The notes beneath the pieces are model-generated. The model had not been told where the DNA came from. It did no database searches and saw nothing but the letters and a program-made list of their open reading frames with translations. Positions 12,054-21,253 of a stretch of 64,000 nt of DNA are shown one piece after another. Position 1 is the first letter of the stretch, and each line of letters opens with the position of its first letter. Both the position numbers and the translations under genes were made by a program. Source of the stretch: Pseudomonas fluorescens (GTDB lineage: Bacteria; Pseudomonadota; Gammaproteobacteria; Pseudomonadales; Pseudomonadaceae). The stretch spans positions 186,001 through 250,000 of the forward strand of contig NZ_JSAK01000002.1 in NCBI RefSeq assembly GCF_000802965.1, in the 5' to 3' direction.

Positions 12054-12129
12054 AGCTTGTAATAAATGTTTTAATCCCATCCCTTGCCTTCCTTCCTCAC
12101 ACCCCCGTTGTTTCAAGGTACTCCCACTC

Positions 12130-13422
12130 ATGATTCAGCCCCACGCAACCAAAGTCCTGATCATTGGCTACGTCTGGCCCGAGCCCCGTTCTTCGGCAGC
12201 AGGCGGACACATGATGCAAATCCTCGAGACGTTTTTGCAGCAAGGCTGGGACATCACCTTCAGCAGTCCGGCCAACAGCGGTGAACACCGGGCCGACCTC
12301 ACGGTGCTGGGTATTCGCGAAGTACCGATCGAGTTGAACAACAGCAGCTTCGACACTTTCATCAGTGAACTGTCGCCTGACATCGTGCTGTTCGATCGTT
12401 TCATGATTGAAGAACAGTTCGGCTGGCGCGTTGAAAAGCACTGTCCTGACGCTCTGCGTGTACTGGAGACTTCCGACCTTCAAAGCTTGCGCGATGCCCG
12501 GCACCAGCGGCTGAAGGCGCGTTTGAACGCCAGTAACGACACCAACGACTTCAGTGATTTGTTCGCGCCGGCGTTGCGTGAGGAATTCGAGTTCATGGCA
12601 GATACCGATCTGGCCAAACGGGAAATCGCGGCGATTTACCGCTGCGATCTGAACCTGATGATCTCCGAAGTGGAAATCGAGTTGCTGGTCGAACAATTCA
12701 AAGTGCCACGCGACTTGCTGCACTGGTGCCCGCTGATGGTCGATTTGCCGGGTACTGCGACCATATCGTTCGAGGATCGTGCTCATTTTCTGCACATCGG
12801 CAACTTCCGCCATGCGCCCAACTGGGATGCGGTGCTGTGGTTGAAGACGGCCATTTGGCCGCTGATCCGCGAGCAACTGCCCGCCGCGCAACTGCACATC
12901 TACGGCGCTTACACACCTCCCAAAGCCACCGCACTGCACAATGCCGCCCAAGGGTTTCACGTAATGAACTGGGCGGAAGACGCGTTGCAAGTCATGTCCG
13001 CGGCCAGGGTATGCCTGGCACCATTACGCTTCGGTGCGGGGATCAAAGGCAAAATCGTCGATGCCATGCTGTGCGGCACGCCTAATGTCACGACGCCCGT
13101 GGGGGCGGAAGCTATGCATGGGGAAGAACCATGGCCCGGCTCTGTGACCGGTAGTGCACGTGAAATCGCCGATGCCGCGGTCCGACTTTATAAAGACAAA
13201 GAACTATGGTTGTGCGCCCAATCCCATGGGCAGAGCTTATTGGCCGATCGCTATCAGCAGTCGATACATGGTCCGGAATTAATCAGAAAGTTATCGCACT
13301 GCAAGCAACATCTGGCGCAACTTAGAGCCAATAATTTCACCGGCAGCATGTTGCGCCACCATCACCACAAGAGCACTCAATATATGGCTCAGTGGATTGA
13401 AGCAAAAAACCGCACCCTGTAA
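12130..13422 (+). CDS. Glycosyltransferase, GT4-like
   Basis: A 430-residue GT-B fold glycosyltransferase. The N-terminal Rossmann half starts KVLIIGYVWPEPRSSAAGG, and the C-terminal half carries FLHIGNFRHAPN and the nucleotide-sugar binding stretch CLAPLRFGAGIKGKIVDAML. No signal peptide or membrane helix is seen, so the enzyme should be cytosolic or membrane-peripheral. The donor and acceptor cannot be told from sequence. It stands alone between the toxin-like gene and the PI-PLC-like pair, with no other polysaccharide genes nearby. A role in modifying a cell-surface glycan, or a product of this island, is inference only. Confidence 0.8.
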   Translation: MIQPHATKVLIIGYVWPEPRSSAAGGHMMQILETFLQQGWDITFSSPANSGEHRADLTVLGIREVPIELNNSSFDTFISELSPDIVLFDRFMIEEQFGWRVEKHCPDALRVLETSDLQSLRDARHQRLKARLNASNDTNDFSDLFAPALREEFEFMADTDLAKREIAAIYRCDLNLMISEVEIELLVEQFKVPRDLLHWCPLMVDLPGTATISFEDRAHFLHIGNFRHAPNWDAVLWLKTAIWPLIREQLPAAQLHIYGAYTPPKATALHNAAQGFHVMNWAEDALQVMSAARVCLAPLRFGAGIKGKIVDAMLCGTPNVTTPVGAEAMHGEEPWPGSVTGSAREIADAAVRLYKDKELWLCAQSHGQSLLADRYQQSIHGPELIRKLSHCKQHLAQLRANNFTGSMLRHHHHKSTQYMAQWIEAKNRTL

Positions 13423-13586
13423 ATTACAACATAGACAGCGCACAACAAACGAACAAACCGATTACACTCTCGACCAAACTTATTATTGGCAAAAACCTAT
13501 TTAATCGCTATAAATATCCCGCACTTCGCCACCTTTATAAATCTATAAATGTGGCGCTCTTATTAATTCGATGCAAGGATGCATTA

Positions 13587-14455
13587 ATGAGCAACTTCAA
13601 TACTTACGAATGGATGAAAGCCACCCCAGACATTGACACTCTATCCCTCGGCGAGATGACACTTCCAGGCACCCACAATGCGGGTTGTGACAAGGAAGCA
13701 TCCTACGCGCTTGCACCTCCCCGCAAGTATGTAATCTGTCAGGACGTCCCGTTTTTCTCCCAACTTAGCCGTGGATCAAGAGCGCTGGACGTCAGATTGT
13801 TTTACGACGCTGACGCAGTAGGACTGGCAAGATTTCGCTTCCACCACAACAACCATTTATCTTCGCGAACTCTCGGAGACCTTGTAAGCGACATCAAGGA
13901 TTTTCTTGTAAAAAGCAATAATGAATTCATAGTGCTTGCCTTTCATAAATTGAATGACGGGAAGGAGGCGTTTGATTCAAATACTTCAACGCCATGATGC
14001 GGGAGCATCTTCGCGAGCAAATGATCCCAACCGCAAACCGCCATTTGAGTCTGGCCAAACTCAAACAAATCAGTCCATTACAGCGGGTGTTGGTAGCTGC
14101 TCCGCGGCAAAGAGACTTGGACTACAACTGGTTCTGCGAAAAAATCGAGCATAAATGGATTGGCGAAACCTTTGTCAACCCTGTTGAACTGAACAAATAC
14201 ATTGCCGAAGTCATGAAAAAACCGCCCGTCCAAGGGGAGTTTTGGTCGCTTTCCGCAACCTGTTATGACGCGTTTGGCCCTGAAGAAATTCGAGATCATC
14301 TCGATTCCTGGTTTGATACAGAAAAAAGTGACTGGGCAACAAAGTGCAACATTATCAACTTCGACTTCATAAACCACTCAAAAATCGTTTCTTACTGCCG
14401 AGTAGCAAACCTGATAAAAGCCGGAAAAAAATACCCAGTAACACCAAGCCATTAA
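13587..14455 (+). pseudogene. PI-PLC X-domain-like protein, broken by a -1 frameshift
   Basis: The start is ATG 13587, with AAGGA seven bases upstream. The first frame (to the TGA at 13995-13997) shows the PI-PLC-type catalytic landmarks LPGTHNAG, RALDVRLFYD and FHHNN. It ends soon after FIVLAFHKLNDGKEAFD. The rest of the domain continues in the -1 frame from about 13975 (FKYFNAMMREHLREQ) to the TAA at 14455, with FWSLSATCYD and NIINFDFINHS. The intact downstream paralogue (14629-15516) shows the same segments in one frame (DEFLVLDFHQLGNGDEFFDH). One missing T in the GATTC at about 13976 explains the break. No slippery heptamer is present, so a pseudogene or sequence error is more likely than programmed frameshifting. 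Confidence 0.8.
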
Positions 14456-14628
14456 TTAGCTATATTTGTGGAAATATTTCCATGACTGGCAATACCGCCA
14501 CGCACTTCTATGCTGGATCATGAAAGTCTTGTTCTGAGGCGAATACTACGGATGTGGACACCCTCCACATCCGTCACATGGACTTCCTCACCTCACGGAT
14601 GGGATGAGATCAACGACAAGGAACTGTC

Positions 14629-15516
14629 ATGACCCACGGATCTACAATCACCTTCGACAAGCAGAAATGGATGAGCAACGTGCTGGATATCGATCAGTTG
14701 AAGCTGACCGATATCGTCTGGCCCTGTACGCATAATGCCGGCATGGACAAAAAAGCCCCCAGTCAGGATGCAGTGCTCGGCCACTGGACAAGCTGTCAGA
14801 ACGATTCATTTGCCTGGCAACTTACCAACGGCGCGCGGGCTTTTGATATCCGGCTCGGTTATACGCAAGGTCCGGAACCGGTCTTTTACTTTCATCACAA
14901 TGGCTTTCGCTCAGAGCGTGTGCTGGAGGAGTTGATCGACGCGGTGTTGGTGTTTCTTGATCGAAACCCGGACGAATTCCTCGTGCTGGACTTTCATCAA
15001 TTGGGCAATGGCGATGAATTCTTCGATCATAAAAAGCTCAGTGATCGACTGGTGCGCCGTCTCGGGCTGCGCGTCGTCCATCCCTACGACGCCGTGAAGA
15101 CGGTGGGAGAACTCAAGCGATCCAGCCCGCATCGCCGCATCGTTATGGCCGCGGCGCACACACCAGGTCTGGACGATAACTATTTTTGGCCCCGCATACC
15201 GCACAAGTGGCACGACAGCACCTTCACTGACTCGGCCGAACTTCAACGCCACATCGCCAAGACGCTGGAGCATGCACCCTACGAGTCTTTTCTTTGGTCG
15301 CTGTCGGCGACCACTTATTCATTGCTGGGCGGGCCGGGAAACATAAAACATCGCATCAACCACTGGTTCGGTACAACCCGTGGCTGGGTAACTCGCTGCA
15401 GCATCATCAGTACCGATTTTATTGAAGACTCCGAGATCGTCCGGTATTGCTGGATTGCCAGCAGCTTGAAAGCCGTTTACGGCAGCGCCCTGCATGAACC
15501 GCCAGCCGGATTCTAG
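14629..15516 (+). CDS. PI-PLC X-domain-like phosphodiesterase, intact copy
   Basis: A 295-residue protein starting at ATG 14629, with AAGGA upstream. It has the X-domain signatures WPCTHNAGMD (first catalytic His), ARAFDIRLGY and FYFHHNGF (second catalytic His), then FLVLDFHQL and FLWSLSATTYS. Family members cleave phosphatidylinositol or related phosphodiester lipids. There is no signal peptide, so it would need another export route or act inside the cell. It is a tandem paralogue of the frameshifted gene just upstream, sharing the domain from end to end. Pseudomonas proteins of this kind are often annotated as phospholipases; the substrate here is unknown. Confidence 0.82.
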   Translation: MTHGSTITFDKQKWMSNVLDIDQLKLTDIVWPCTHNAGMDKKAPSQDAVLGHWTSCQNDSFAWQLTNGARAFDIRLGYTQGPEPVFYFHHNGFRSERVLEELIDAVLVFLDRNPDEFLVLDFHQLGNGDEFFDHKKLSDRLVRRLGLRVVHPYDAVKTVGELKRSSPHRRIVMAAAHTPGLDDNYFWPRIPHKWHDSTFTDSAELQRHIAKTLEHAPYESFLWSLSATTYSLLGGPGNIKHRINHWFGTTRGWVTRCSIISTDFIEDSEIVRYCWIASSLKAVYGSALHEPPAGF

Positions 15517-15597
15517 CTTTTCAGGTCACTGCGAACTGGTATTGGCAACGTTGAAAGAGGCATGATCATCAGGCAATAACAACAAAAGCGCCCCGAC

Positions 15598-16503
15598 ATG
15601 TCCCGATCCGCCAGAGTCACCGACCCTTCCTACGAATTGATGGACGACCACAACGGGTTGTCCATCATCTATCGTCAGCATGGCTTTCCTTGCCCTTTGG
15701 TACGTTGGCATTTTCACAAGGAATACGAGCTGCACCTGATCGTCGCCAGTTCCGGCAAGGTGTTCATTGGCGACTACATCGGCAACTTCTATCCGCAAAG
15801 CCTGTTCCTCACCGGCCCCAACCTGCCCCACAACTGGATCAGCCAGGTAGCCGAAGATGAAGTGGTGCCCAAGCGCGACATGCTGGTCAACTTCACCGAC
15901 GAACTGTTCGACAGCGGTTACCAGGTGTTCACCGAACTCAAGACCCTCGCACCGCTGCTGGAACGTGCGCAGTACGGCATCGAGTTTCGTTGCAAACACA
16001 CCATTCGCCAGGCGATGGACTTGATGCAGTGCATCGCCGACACCCAGGGCGTGACTCGCCTTGGGCATTTTTTCATTTTGCTGGAGTTGCTGGCGGCTTC
16101 TGACGATTTTCAGTTGCTGTCCGGCGCCACCACGCCGCAGTTGGCCGACGAGCACAACATCGACCGCACCAACCGCGCTGTGGATTACATCTTCACCCAC
16201 TACGCCCGCGAGTTGCCGCTGGAGGAAGTCGCCGAGCATCTGGGCATGAAGCCGACTTATTTCAGCAGGGTATTCAAGCAAGCGACCGGGCGCAATTTCA
16301 TCGAGTTCGTCAATCGCCTGCGTATCAGCAAGTCCTGCGAGTTGTTGGCTGATGGCGACAAACCGGTGACTGATGTGTGCTTTGAATCCGGATTCAACAA
16401 TATTTCCAATTTCAATCGGCGCTTTCAGCAACTGAAGGGCATGACGCCGTCGCACTATCGGCGGTTGGTGGTGCAGCGGTTGACTGAGCAAAATCACGGG
16501 TAA
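15598..16503 (+). CDS. mtlR: MtlR, AraC-family activator of the mannitol operon
   Basis: A 301-residue AraC/XylS-type regulator. The N-terminal cupin-like sensor half contains VRWHFHKEYELH and GPNLPHNW. The C-terminal double helix-turn-helix runs from about residue 200 (LEEVAEHLGMKPTYFSRVFK) to FESGFNNISNFNRRFQQ. In Pseudomonas fluorescens, MtlR activates mtlEFGKDYZ in response to mannitol, arabitol or sorbitol, and gene order here is the same. The gene is co-directional with the operon but separated from mtlE by a 32-bp REP inverted repeat and a promoter region. Two direct repeats ahead of mtlE are the likely binding sites. Confidence 0.93.
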   Translation: MSRSARVTDPSYELMDDHNGLSIIYRQHGFPCPLVRWHFHKEYELHLIVASSGKVFIGDYIGNFYPQSLFLTGPNLPHNWISQVAEDEVVPKRDMLVNFTDELFDSGYQVFTELKTLAPLLERAQYGIEFRCKHTIRQAMDLMQCIADTQGVTRLGHFFILLELLAASDDFQLLSGATTPQLADEHNIDRTNRAVDYIFTHYARELPLEEVAEHLGMKPTYFSRVFKQATGRNFIEFVNRLRISKSCELLADGDKPVTDVCFESGFNNISNFNRRFQQLKGMTPSHYRRLVVQRLTEQNHG

Positions 16504-16512
16504 CGTAAAGAT

Positions 16513-16590
16513 CAAAAGATCGCAGCCTTCGGCAGCTCCTACAGGTGTCCGCGCGCCTCTGTAGGAGCTGCCGAAGGCTGCGATCTTTTG
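16513..16590. repeat. REP doublet (GTAGGAGCTGCCGAAGG family)
   Basis: Two 32-bp arms, 16513-16544 and 16559-16590, are perfect inverted copies around a 14-bp loop. It is the same element type as at 25338, 29974 and 39304. It probably stabilises or ends the mtlR transcript. Confidence 0.9.
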
Positions 16591-16673
16591 CTTTTAGCGG
16601 CCTGAATCCTGTACTGATTCGATATCACTTCACCGCCGAAATGCCCTTCCCTGCGTCCACCGCCCTAAAGTCC

Positions 16674-16739
16674 AGTGCAAAAAAGTATCAATCCAAGTGC
16701 GATGGATGATTTGTCTCGCCCTCAATTGAAGGCTGTAAT
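16674..16739 (+). promoter_or_regulatory. mtl operon operator repeats and promoter
   Basis: Two direct repeats beginning AGTGC lie at 16674 and 16696, 22 bp (two helical turns) apart. Each also carries AT and TC at matching positions. The second runs into a -35 box TTGTCT (16711-16716), followed by a 17-bp spacer and a -10 box TGTAAT (16734-16739). Tandem sites overlapping -35 are the classic layout for AraC-family activators. Assignment to MtlR is by analogy with the P. fluorescens mtl promoter. Confidence 0.7.
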
Positions 16740-16824
16740 CAGCGCACATTCTTCCCGCCTTCGGAAGACACAAAAACAATAACTGTCCTTCTGTAACCCA
16801 CCGGGTGCAGAAAAGGAGTGCACG

Positions 16825-18135
16825 ATGCAACCTTCTGTAAAAGCTCTGCTTGCCCTCACCTGCATGACCCTCAGTAGCGTCAGCCTTGGCGCCCAGACCC
16901 TGACCATCGCCACCGTCAACAACAGCGACATGATTCGCATGCAGAAGCTCTCGAAAACCTTCGAGGCCGAGCATCCGGACATCAGGCTCAATTGGGTGGT
17001 GCTCGAAGAAAACGTCCTGCGTCAGCGCCTGACCACCGACATCGCCACTCAGGGCGGACAGTTCGACGTGTTGACCATCGGCATGTACGAAGCGGCACTG
17101 TGGGGCGCAAAAGGTTGGCTGGAGCCGATGAAGGACTTGCCGGCCAGCTACGCCCTCGACGACGTGTTCCCGTCGGTGCGCGAAGGCCTGTCAGTAAAGG
17201 GTTCGCTGTACGCCCTGCCGTTCTACGCCGAAAGCTCGATCACTTATTACCGCACCGACCTGTTCAAGGACGCCGGCCTGACCATGCCCGAGCGCCCGAC
17301 CTGGACGCAGATAGCCGAGTTCGCCGGCAAACTCACCAACAAGGACAAAGAACAGTACGGCACCTGCCTGCGCGGCAAGGCCGGCTGGGGCGAGAACATG
17401 GCGCTGATCACCACCGTAGCCAACGCTTTCGGCGCACGGTGGTTCGATGAGAAATGGCAGCCGGAATTCACCGGCCCTGAGTGGAAAAACGCGCTGAATT
17501 TCTACGTCGACACCATGAAGAAATCCGGTCCGCCGGGCGCTTCGAGCAACGGTTTCAACGAAAACCTGGCGCTGTTCAACAGCGGCAAATGCGCGATTTG
17601 GGTCGATGCCAGCGTTGCCGGCTCGTTCGTTACCGATAAGACCCAGAGCAAAGTCAGCGATCACGTCGGCTTTACCTATGCGCCGCATGAGACCACTGAC
17701 AAAGGCTCGGCCTGGTTGTATTCCTGGGCCCTCGCCATTCCGACCAGTTCCAAGGCCAAGGACGCGGCGAAAACCTTCAGCGCCTGGGCGACTTCCAGGG
17801 AGTACGGTGCGCTGGTCGCGGAAAAAGACGGCATTGCCAACGTGCCGCCAGGTACTCGCGCCTCTACTTACAGCGAGGCCTACATGAGCGCCGCGCCGTT
17901 CGCCAAAGTCACGCTCGAATCGCTCAAGGCGGCTGACCCGAGCAAGCCAACGCTGAAACCGGTGCCTTACATCGGTATTCAATTGGTGACCATTCCGGAA
18001 TTCCAGGGCATCGGCACCCAGGTCGGCAAATCGTTCTCGGCGGCGCTGATCGGCCAGACCACCGTCGACCAGGCGCTGACAGCGGCGCAGCAAACCACCG
18101 AACGCGAGATGAAGCGCGCCGGTTATCCCAAATAA
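16825..18135 (+). CDS. mtlE: MtlE, polyol ABC transporter substrate-binding protein
   Basis: A 436-residue family-1 solute-binding protein. The signal peptide (VKALLALTCMTLSSVSLGA) is followed by the mature start QTLTIATVNN. It is the periplasmic receptor delivering mannitol, sorbitol or arabitol to the MtlFG permease. Typical features include the DVLTIGMYEAALWG segment and the conserved YSWALAIP stretch near the C-terminus. A strong ribosome site (AAAAGGAG) precedes the ATG. It is the first gene of mtlEFGKDYZ. A short REP hairpin separates it from mtlF, which may protect the mtlE message and give the usual excess of binding protein. Confidence 0.95.
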   Translation: MQPSVKALLALTCMTLSSVSLGAQTLTIATVNNSDMIRMQKLSKTFEAEHPDIRLNWVVLEENVLRQRLTTDIATQGGQFDVLTIGMYEAALWGAKGWLEPMKDLPASYALDDVFPSVREGLSVKGSLYALPFYAESSITYYRTDLFKDAGLTMPERPTWTQIAEFAGKLTNKDKEQYGTCLRGKAGWGENMALITTVANAFGARWFDEKWQPEFTGPEWKNALNFYVDTMKKSGPPGASSNGFNENLALFNSGKCAIWVDASVAGSFVTDKTQSKVSDHVGFTYAPHETTDKGSAWLYSWALAIPTSSKAKDAAKTFSAWATSREYGALVAEKDGIANVPPGTRASTYSEAYMSAAPFAKVTLESLKAADPSKPTLKPVPYIGIQLVTIPEFQGIGTQVGKSFSAALIGQTTVDQALTAAQQTTEREMKRAGYPK

Positions 18136-18153
18136 CCACCGCAACATCCTTCA

Positions 18154-18183
18154 TGTGGCGAGGGAGCTTGCTCCCTCGCCACA
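18154..18183. repeat. REP hairpin (GTGGCGAGGGAGC family)
   Basis: Perfect 14-bp arms TGTGGCGAGGGAGC and its complement surround a TT loop, between mtlE and mtlF. A related larger copy sits at 33472-33564. Confidence 0.88.
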
Positions 18184-18216
18184 GAGAACTCGCCGGACAA
18201 CGAGCAAGTGATCACC

Positions 18217-19143
18217 ATGAATACTTCAACCGCCAAAGCTCACATGGAAATCCCTCAACCGCTGCGTAAAAGCCGGTTGAGCAACCCTGGCTGGTTTCTG
18301 GTCAGTCCTTCGGTGGCATTGTTGCTGCTGTGGATGATCGTGCCGCTGGGCATGACCGTTTACTTTTCACTGATTCGCTACAACCTGCTCAATCCCGGCG
18401 AAAACGAGTTCGTCGGGCTGGAGAACTTTACCTACTTCCTCACGGATTCCGGGTTCATGCCCGGCGCCACCAACACCCTGTTGCTGGTAGGCAGTGTGCT
18501 GCTGATCAGTGTGGTGTTCGGCGTGTTGATCAGCGCCTTGCTTGAAGCCAGCGATTTTCTCGGGCGCGGCATCGTCCGGGTCATGCTGATCTCGCCGTTC
18601 TTCATCATGCCCACGGTCGGGGCGCTGATCTGGAAGAACCTGATTTTCCATCCGGTGTCGGGGATACTCGCCTACGTCTGGAAACTGTTCGGCGCGCAAC
18701 CGGTGGACTGGCTGGCGCACTACCCGCTGCTGTCGATCATCATCATTGTCTCGTGGCAATGGCTGCCCTTCGCGATCCTGATCCTGATGACCGCCATGCA
18801 GTCCCTCGACCAGGAACAGAAAGAAGCCGCACGCCTCGACGGCGCCGGGCCCATCGCAATCTTCTGGCACTTGACCCTGCCTCACCTGGCACGGCCGATT
18901 GCGGTGGTGGTGATGATCGAAACCATCTTCCTGCTCTCGGTGTTCGCCGAAATCTTTACCACCACTAACGGCGGCCCCGGCTACGCCTCGACCAACCTCG
19001 CCTACCTGATCTACAACCAGGCGCTGGTGCAGTTCGACGTCGGCATGGCATCCGCGGGCGGCTTGATCGCGGTGGTGATTGCCAACGTCGCGGCCATCGT
19101 GCTGGTGCGGATGATCGGCAAAAACCTGACAGACAAAGCCTGA
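18217..19143 (+). CDS. mtlF: MtlF, polyol ABC transporter permease
   Basis: A 308-residue inner-membrane permease with about six membrane helices. The conserved EAA loop reads [21 protein letters not shown], the contact point for the ATPase MtlK. The ATG at 18217 is preferred over a GTG nine bases earlier because it is followed by the usual short polar N-terminus. It is a partner of MtlG, whose start lies 8 bases downstream of its stop. Confidence 0.95.
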   Translation: MNTSTAKAHMEIPQPLRKSRLSNPGWFLVSPSVALLLLWMIVPLGMTVYFSLIRYNLLNPGENEFVGLENFTYFLTDSGFMPGATNTLLLVGSVLLISVVFGVLISALLEASDFLGRGIVRVMLISPFFIMPTVGALIWKNLIFHPVSGILAYVWKLFGAQPVDWLAHYPLLSIIIIVSWQWLPFAILILMTAMQSLDQEQKEAARLDGAGPIAIFWHLTLPHLARPIAVVVMIETIFLLSVFAEIFTTTNGGPGYASTNLAYLIYNQALVQFDVGMASAGGLIAVVIANVAAIVLVRMIGKNLTDKA

Positions 19144-19151
19144 GGCCTGCC

Positions 19152-19982
19152 ATGACTCTTCAACAATCCCGTCGCCTGCAAAGCCTGCTGCTCGGCACCT
19201 TGGCCTGGGCCGTTGCGATCCTGATTTTCTTCCCGATTTTCTGGATGGTGCTGACCAGTTTCAAAACCGAAATCGATGCCTTCGCCACACCGCCGCAGTT
19301 CATCTTCACACCGACGCTGGAGAACTACCTGCACATCAACGAGCGCAGCGATTACTTCAGTTTCGCCTGGAACTCGGTGGTGATTTCCTTCAGCGCGACG
19401 GCCCTGTGCCTGTTGATCGCGGTGCCAGCGGCTTACTCGATGGCGTTCTACGAAACCCAGCGTACCAAGGGCACATTGCTGTGGATGCTCTCCACCAAAA
19501 TGCTGCCGCCAGTAGGCGTACTGATGCCGATCTATCTGCTGGCCAAGAGTTTCGGCCTGCTCGACACGCGCATCGCTCTGATCGTGATCTACACGCTGAT
19601 CAACCTGCCGATCGTGGTCTGGATGATTTACACCTACTTCAAGGACATTCCGAAAGACATCCTCGAAGCCGCGCGGCTGGACGGTGCCACCCTGTGGCAG
19701 GAAATGGTCCGGGTGCTGCTGCCCATCGCCAAGGGTGGTCTGGCGTCCACGGTGCTGTTGTCGCTGATCCTGTGCTGGAACGAAGCCTTCTGGTCGTTGA
19801 ACCTGACCTCATCCAACGCCGCGCCACTGACCGCGCTGATCGCCTCGTATTCGAGTCCCGAAGGGTTGTTCTGGGCCAAGTTGTCCGCCGTATCGACCCT
19901 GGCTTGCGCGCCGATCCTGATCTTCGGCTGGATCAGCCAGAAACAACTGGTGCGCGGCCTGTCCTTCGGCGCCGTGAAATAA
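19152..19982 (+). CDS. mtlG: MtlG, polyol ABC transporter permease
   Basis: A 276-residue second permease of the MalG type. It starts with a membrane helix ([20 protein letters not shown]), and the EAA loop [21 protein letters not shown] is clear. It pairs with MtlF to form the transmembrane channel. The short spacing to mtlF argues for one transcript. A REP doublet follows before mtlK. Confidence 0.95.
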   Translation: MTLQQSRRLQSLLLGTLAWAVAILIFFPIFWMVLTSFKTEIDAFATPPQFIFTPTLENYLHINERSDYFSFAWNSVVISFSATALCLLIAVPAAYSMAFYETQRTKGTLLWMLSTKMLPPVGVLMPIYLLAKSFGLLDTRIALIVIYTLINLPIVVWMIYTYFKDIPKDILEAARLDGATLWQEMVRVLLPIAKGGLASTVLLSLILCWNEAFWSLNLTSSNAAPLTALIASYSSPEGLFWAKLSAVSTLACAPILIFGWISQKQLVRGLSFGAVK

Positions 19983-20001
19983 AGATCACAACACGATCCC
20001 C

Positions 20002-20085
20002 TGTAGGAGCCGGCTTGCTGGCGATGACGGCCGCAAGTGCGATGCGAATTTCAAGGGCCTCATCGCCAGCAAGCCGGCGCCTACA
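20002..20085. repeat. REP doublet (GTAGGAGCCGGCTTGCTGGCGAT family)
   Basis: Inverted arms at 20002-20027 and 20060-20085, with one small mismatch, lie between mtlG and mtlK inside the operon. The same family recurs at 30292-30394. Confidence 0.88.
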
Positions 20086-20134
20086 AAAGCCCATCGGGGC
20101 TCAATCGAATAACAACACCCGGAGGCCCATCACC

Positions 20135-21238
20135 ATGGCCAACCTGAAAATCAAGAATCTGCAAAAAGGCTTCGAAGGCTTTTCCATCATCAAGGGCATC
20201 GACCTGGAAGTGAGCGACAAGGAATTCGTGGTCTTCGTCGGCCCGTCCGGCTGCGGCAAATCCACCCTGCTGCGTCTGATCGCCGGTCTGGAAGAAGTCA
20301 GCGGCGGCACCATCGAACTCGACGGCCGCGACATCACCGAAGTCAGCCCGGCCAAACGTGATCTGGCGATGGTGTTCCAAACCTACGCCTTGTACCCGCA
20401 CATGAGCGTGCGCAAAAACATGTCGTTTGCCCTCGATCTGGCGGGCGTATCGAAGGCTGAAGTCGGGAAAAAAGTCAGCGAAGCGGCGCGCATTCTTGAG
20501 CTGGGGCCGATGCTGGAGCGCAAGCCGAAGCAATTGTCCGGCGGGCAACGTCAGCGGGTTGCGATTGGCCGGGCGATTGTGCGCAACCCAAAAATCTTCC
20601 TGTTCGACGAGCCTCTGTCCAACCTCGACGCGGCACTACGGGTGCAGATGCGTCTTGAGCTGTTGCGCCTGCACAAAGAGCTGCAAGCCACCATGATTTA
20701 TGTGACCCACGACCAGGTGGAAGCCATGACCATGGCCGACAAGGTGGTGGTGCTCAACGGCGGTAAAATCGAGCAGGTCGGCTCACCGCTGGACCTGTAT
20801 CACCAACCGGCCAATCTGTTCGTCGCCGGTTTTCTCGGCACACCGAAAATGGGTTTCCTCAAAGGTAAAGTCAGCCGTGTCGACAACCAGGGCTGCGAAG
20901 TACAACTGGACGCCGGCACCCGCATCAGCCTGCCGCTGAGCGGCGCCAACCTCAGCGTTGGCGGCGCGGTCACTTTGGGCATTCGCCCGGAACACCTCGA
21001 ACTGGCGAAACCGGGCGACTGCACCTTGCAAGTCACCGCCGATGTCAGCGAACGCCTGGGAAGCGACACCTTCTGCCACGTGCGGACCTCGTCCGGCGAA
21101 GCGTTGACCCTGCGGGTTCGCGGCGACCTGGCCAGCCGCTACGGCGAAACCTTGGGCCTGCACCTGGACGCCAACCACTGCCATTTATTCGATGCCGACG
21201 GCGTGGCGCTGACCCGCCCGTTGCGCGTCGCTGCCTGA
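20135..21238 (+). CDS. mtlK: MtlK, polyol ABC transporter ATP-binding protein
   Basis: A 367-residue ATPase of the MalK/UgpC group. Walker [10 protein letters not shown], signature [16 protein letters not shown], Walker [11 protein letters not shown], switch His in [15 protein letters not shown], and a C-terminal OB/TOBE-type domain ([15 protein letters not shown]). The ATG at 20135 follows a GGAGG site; the open frame upstream of it overlaps mtlG out of frame and is spurious. It supplies energy for MtlEFG import. Confidence 0.95.
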   Translation: MANLKIKNLQKGFEGFSIIKGIDLEVSDKEFVVFVGPSGCGKSTLLRLIAGLEEVSGGTIELDGRDITEVSPAKRDLAMVFQTYALYPHMSVRKNMSFALDLAGVSKAEVGKKVSEAARILELGPMLERKPKQLSGGQRQRVAIGRAIVRNPKIFLFDEPLSNLDAALRVQMRLELLRLHKELQATMIYVTHDQVEAMTMADKVVVLNGGKIEQVGSPLDLYHQPANLFVAGFLGTPKMGFLKGKVSRVDNQGCEVQLDAGTRISLPLSGANLSVGGAVTLGIRPEHLELAKPGDCTLQVTADVSERLGSDTFCHVRTSSGEALTLRVRGDLASRYGETLGLHLDANHCHLFDADGVALTRPLRVAA

Positions 21239-21253
21239 TTCAGAGAGCCTGCG

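Larger units (their letters stand above)
16504..16824. other. mtlR-mtlE intergenic region
   Basis: This 321-bp gap without a gene holds a long REP inverted repeat right after mtlR (probably also its terminator), then the mtl operator repeats and promoter, then an untranslated leader of about 80 bp ending in AAAAGGAG in front of mtlE. Confidence 0.8.

Noticed and set aside
13950..14000. Programmed -1 frameshift in the first PI-PLC-like gene
   Set aside because: No X-XXY-YYZ slippery heptamer and no obvious downstream pseudoknot at the break. A simple one-base deletion explains it.
19406..20134. N-terminal extension of mtlK
   Set aside because: It overlaps mtlG in another frame and crosses the REP doublet. 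The ATG at 20135 has GGAGG and gives the family N-terminus.
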